Of a stretch of 64,000 nucleotides of DNA, positions 62,143-64,000 are shown piece after piece. The DNA comes from Naumannella halotolerans. GTDB taxonomy: Bacteria; Actinomycetota; Actinomycetes; Propionibacteriales; Propionibacteriaceae. Where the stretch lies: positions 124,001-188,000 of the forward strand of contig NZ_SOAW01000002.1 in the NCBI RefSeq assembly GCF_004364645.1, read 5' to 3'. Under the pieces are notes generated by a model. It had not been told where the DNA came from and searched no databases. It saw nothing but the letters and a program-made list of their open reading frames with translations. The position numbers were made by a program, and so were the translations under genes. How positions within the stretch are numbered: position 1 is the first letter of the stretch; each line of letters starts with the position of its first letter.

Positions 62143-63101
62143 GCGCCGGCACCGGACAGGGTCCGGTCCTGGTCCTCGCCGGCGGTCTCTCCCACGAACG
62201 GGAGGTGTCGCTGAACTCCGGCCGCCGGGTCGCCCGAGCGCTCGCCGAACGCGGGCACGAGGTGATCACCGCCGATCTCGACTCCTCTCTGATCGCCACC
62301 TTGCGCGGCATCGACGATGTCACCGTCTTTCCCCTGCTGCACGGTGAGACCGGTGAGGACGGATCCCTGCGACAGGTCCTCGATCTGCTCGACGTCCCCT
62401 ATGTCGGCGCTGGTCCGGCCGCCTCCCGGATCGCCTTCGACAAGTCGATCGCGACCCCGGTGGTGACCGAGGCAGGTCTGCTGACACCCGAGCAGATCGC
62501 CTTGCCCCACGATGTGTTTCGCGAACTCGGTGCCGCCGAGCTGGTACGCGCGGTCGGTGACCGGCTGGGCTTCCCGCTGATGGTGAAACCGGCCCGCTCC
62601 GGTTCGGCGATGGGCTGTTCGAGGGTGGAGCAACCTGCCGAACTGCCGCAGGCGATGGTTGGTGCCTATGCCTACGGCGACCTGGCGGTGATCGAGTCGT
62701 TCATCTCCGGCACCGAGGTCGCCGTCGGCGTGGTCGACCTCGGGTCGGGTCCCGAGGCGCTGCCGGCGGTGGAGATCCGTCCCGATTCCGGGGTCTATGA
62801 CTATGCAGCCAGGTACACCGCCGGTGCCACCCGGTTCATCGCGCCGGCCGACATCGACGAGCAGACCGCCAAGGCCTGCGCCGACCTCGCGATCCGGGTG
62901 CACGAGGTCCTCGGGTTGCGGGAGCTTTCGCGTACCGACATGATCATCTCTGGTGACGGTGTCCCCGTCTTCCTGGAGGCCAATGTCGCCCCAGGAATGA
63001 CCGAGACCTCAAGCATTCCCCTTGCCATGAAGGCATCCGGGAAGGACCTGGGCGACTTCTGCAGCGAAATGATCATGGCTGCTCGGCGGCGTCAGGCATG
63101 A
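62139..63101 (+). CDS. ATP-grasp ligase of the D-alanine--D-alanine ligase family
   Basis: A 320-residue ligase. LAGGLSHEREVSLNSGRRVA is the Ddl N-terminal signature, PLLHGETGEDGSLRQVLD resembles the family HGxxGEDG motif, PLMVKPARSGSAMG is the ATP-binding part, and SRTDMI with FLEANVAPGMTETS gives the metal/substrate site. It is shorter than typical Ddl (340-370) and lies outside a mur/ddl cluster. Translational coupling on both sides (ATGA with the aminotransferase gene and with the SURF1 gene) suggests a paralogue making another dipeptide-like bond. True Ddl activity remains possible. Confidence 0.88.
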   Translation: MSAGTGQGPVLVLAGGLSHEREVSLNSGRRVARALAERGHEVITADLDSSLIATLRGIDDVTVFPLLHGETGEDGSLRQVLDLLDVPYVGAGPAASRIAFDKSIATPVVTEAGLLTPEQIALPHDVFRELGAAELVRAVGDRLGFPLMVKPARSGSAMGCSRVEQPAELPQAMVGAYAYGDLAVIESFISGTEVAVGVVDLGSGPEALPAVEIRPDSGVYDYAARYTAGATRFIAPADIDEQTAKACADLAIRVHEVLGLRELSRTDMIISGDGVPVFLEANVAPGMTETSSIPLAMKASGKDLGDFCSEMIMAARRRQA

Positions 63102-63829
63102 GCTCTCCGGTCCGGGACCAAGATCAGGTTCGCCCCGCTCCGCTGTGGCAACGTGCGTTGATCATCCTGGTCGGTGTGGCTGCCGCAGGGGTGATGGCCT
63201 GCCTCGGGCTGTGGCAGGCCCAGGTCTTCATCGACGACGGTGAGCGCAATGCGGCCGCCCGCGCCGACCTGCCCTCGGGTGTGGTCGACGAGGTCGCTTC
63301 ACCGGAGGTCTCCCCGGTGGACTGGTACGGCCGCACCGTCACCATGACGGGTGAGTATCTGCCGTCCTACCAGTTGTTCATCCCCGACGGTGAGCATTAC
63401 CGAGTGCTGACGGCCTTCGAGACCGATCGGGGCAACATCGTGCCGGTGATCCGTGGCGTGGTGGACGAACCCTCGGCTCCAGCTCCGCCCTCCGGTGTGG
63501 TGGAACGCTCCGGGGTGCTGCTCGCCTCCGAGCTGGAGGTCGGCGGGGCCCTTCCCGAGGGACAGATCGGGTCGGTACGCCTGCCCGAGCTGGCCCAGAG
63601 TTGGCCCCGGCCGATGATCTCCGGTTACGTCACCCTCCCCCTCGATCAGGCCCAGGCCGAGGGCTTCGCCGAGGCGGATGTGCTTCGACTCCCCGATGCC
63701 TCCGGTTCGGCCCGCAGTCGCGGGTATTCCCTGCAGTGGTGGATCTTCGGCGCGTTCGCGCTCGGCATCTCGATCAAGATCGCCCATGACGCCGGCCGCG
63801 GCAAGGGTGTGCTCACTCGTACCCTCTGA
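63098..63829 (+). CDS. SURF1-family cytochrome oxidase assembly protein
   Basis: A 243-residue membrane protein with helices at both ends (ALIILVGVAAAGVMACLGLWQ and WWIFGAFALGISIKIA) and an outer loop containing VTMTGEYLPSYQLFI and VIRGVV, the SURF1 layout. GLWQ at the end of the first helix is typical. It helps insert haem a into the aa3-type oxidase. The ATG overlaps the previous stop by 4 bp, although the neighbouring ligase has no obvious link with respiration. Confidence 0.92.
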   Translation: MSSPVRDQDQVRPAPLWQRALIILVGVAAAGVMACLGLWQAQVFIDDGERNAAARADLPSGVVDEVASPEVSPVDWYGRTVTMTGEYLPSYQLFIPDGEHYRVLTAFETDRGNIVPVIRGVVDEPSAPAPPSGVVERSGVLLASELEVGGALPEGQIGSVRLPELAQSWPRPMISGYVTLPLDQAQAEGFAEADVLRLPDASGSARSRGYSLQWWIFGAFALGISIKIAHDAGRGKGVLTRTL

Positions 63830-63887
63830 CAGCGATCCGAGATCAGGTGTCACGCTCTGTCGATTCGGCCCGCTCGGGCCGAGCAAC

Positions 63888-63893
63888 TACAGT
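63888..63893 (+). promoter_or_regulatory. -10 hexamer of a leaderless promoter
   Basis: TACAGT ends seven bases before the GTG at 63901. Confidence 0.45.
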
Positions 63894-63900
63894 CGGTAGT

Positions 63901-64000
63901 GTGGATGAAAAGGGTATTCGAGGTGCGCTGACCCGCTATCGGGTGATGGCGTGGATCGTCGGCATTCTGCTCGTGGTGCTGGTGCTGATCGGGCTGCCCT
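63901..64000 (+). CDS. DUF3817 membrane protein, N-terminal fragment (3' end outside window)
   Basis: The first 33 codons are visible: a short charged start, then GALTRYRVMAWIVGILLVVL and more hydrophobic residues. ALTRYRVMAW followed by a glycine-containing helix is the usual start of DUF3817 (YdzA-like) membrane proteins, which often sit next to SURF1 genes in actinobacteria. GTG 63901 lacks a ribosome binding site but has a -10-like TACAGT seven bases upstream. Confidence 0.75.
   Translation, partial: MDEKGIRGALTRYRVMAWIVGILLVVLVLIGLP

Overview
The window is GC-rich bacterial DNA. Gene content and order point to a high-GC actinobacterium, most likely in the Propionibacteriales/Propionibacteriaceae: a fused CydDC exporter, a MurJ-pseudokinase fusion next to SigM, a DLW-39 micro-protein, an FBP-type EF-G-binding protein, SURF1/DUF3817 proteins, many GTG starts and several probably leaderless genes. 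The genus assignment is an inference from gene content only. No rRNA, tRNA, CRISPR array, prophage or complete insertion sequence was seen.

Layout. 1-0.9 kb: 3' end of a CorC/HlyC-type CBS protein, followed by two 57-bp palindromes. 1.1-5.7 kb: glycine-betaine breakdown genes on the minus strand (dimethylglycine oxidase, then a sarcosine oxidase-like flavoenzyme, coupled through a GTGA overlap) and a plus-strand IphP-type phosphatase. 5.7-17.3 kb: a histidine-utilisation region. Two IclR regulators lie divergent from hutH; after a membrane protein and an FBP protein comes hutU-NCS1 permease-M20 amidohydrolase-hutF-hutI, with 4-bp overlaps between the last four genes. The same 16-bp dyad lies upstream of hutH/iclR and of hutU. 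17.3-23.7 kb: esterase, FabG-like SDR, a membrane protein, a broken P-loop gene, an M56/BlaI pair, a DUF308 protein and a decayed reverse-transcriptase gene. 23.9-30.2 kb: cydA-cydB-cydDC and hup. 30.3-43.4 kb: FMN-binding protein, polyol dehydrogenase and xylulokinase, MFS exporter, quinone reductase, a broken WYL regulator divergent from a VOC protein, a secreted metallophosphoesterase, a small unknown gene, cca and a GNAT. The intergenic gaps between 34 and 44 kb carry a 79-bp palindromic repeat family. 44-64 kb: the conserved cell-envelope and redox block of actinobacteria: DUF6049 protein, murJ, sigM, a PH-like protein, a soluble zinc-finger anti-sigma candidate, a monooxygenase, DLW-39, a lipoprotein, trxB-trxA, a two-component system, a PRC-barrel protein, an aminotransferase, a Ddl-like ATP-grasp ligase, SURF1 and the start of a DUF3817 protein.

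How the parts work together. Histidine is taken to glutamate in five steps (HutH, HutU, HutI, HutF, then probably the M20 hydrolase), with uptake by the NCS1 permease and control by the IclR protein beside hutH. Dimethylglycine and sarcosine oxidation feeds one-carbon units to folate. Cytochrome bd and its CydDC assembly exporter form one operon whose promoter carries a BlaI-like dyad, about 2 kb from a blaI/M56 pair. trxBA has an excellent SigH/SigR-type promoter. Three genes (P-loop, RT, WYL) are frame-disrupted, through real decay or sequence errors.
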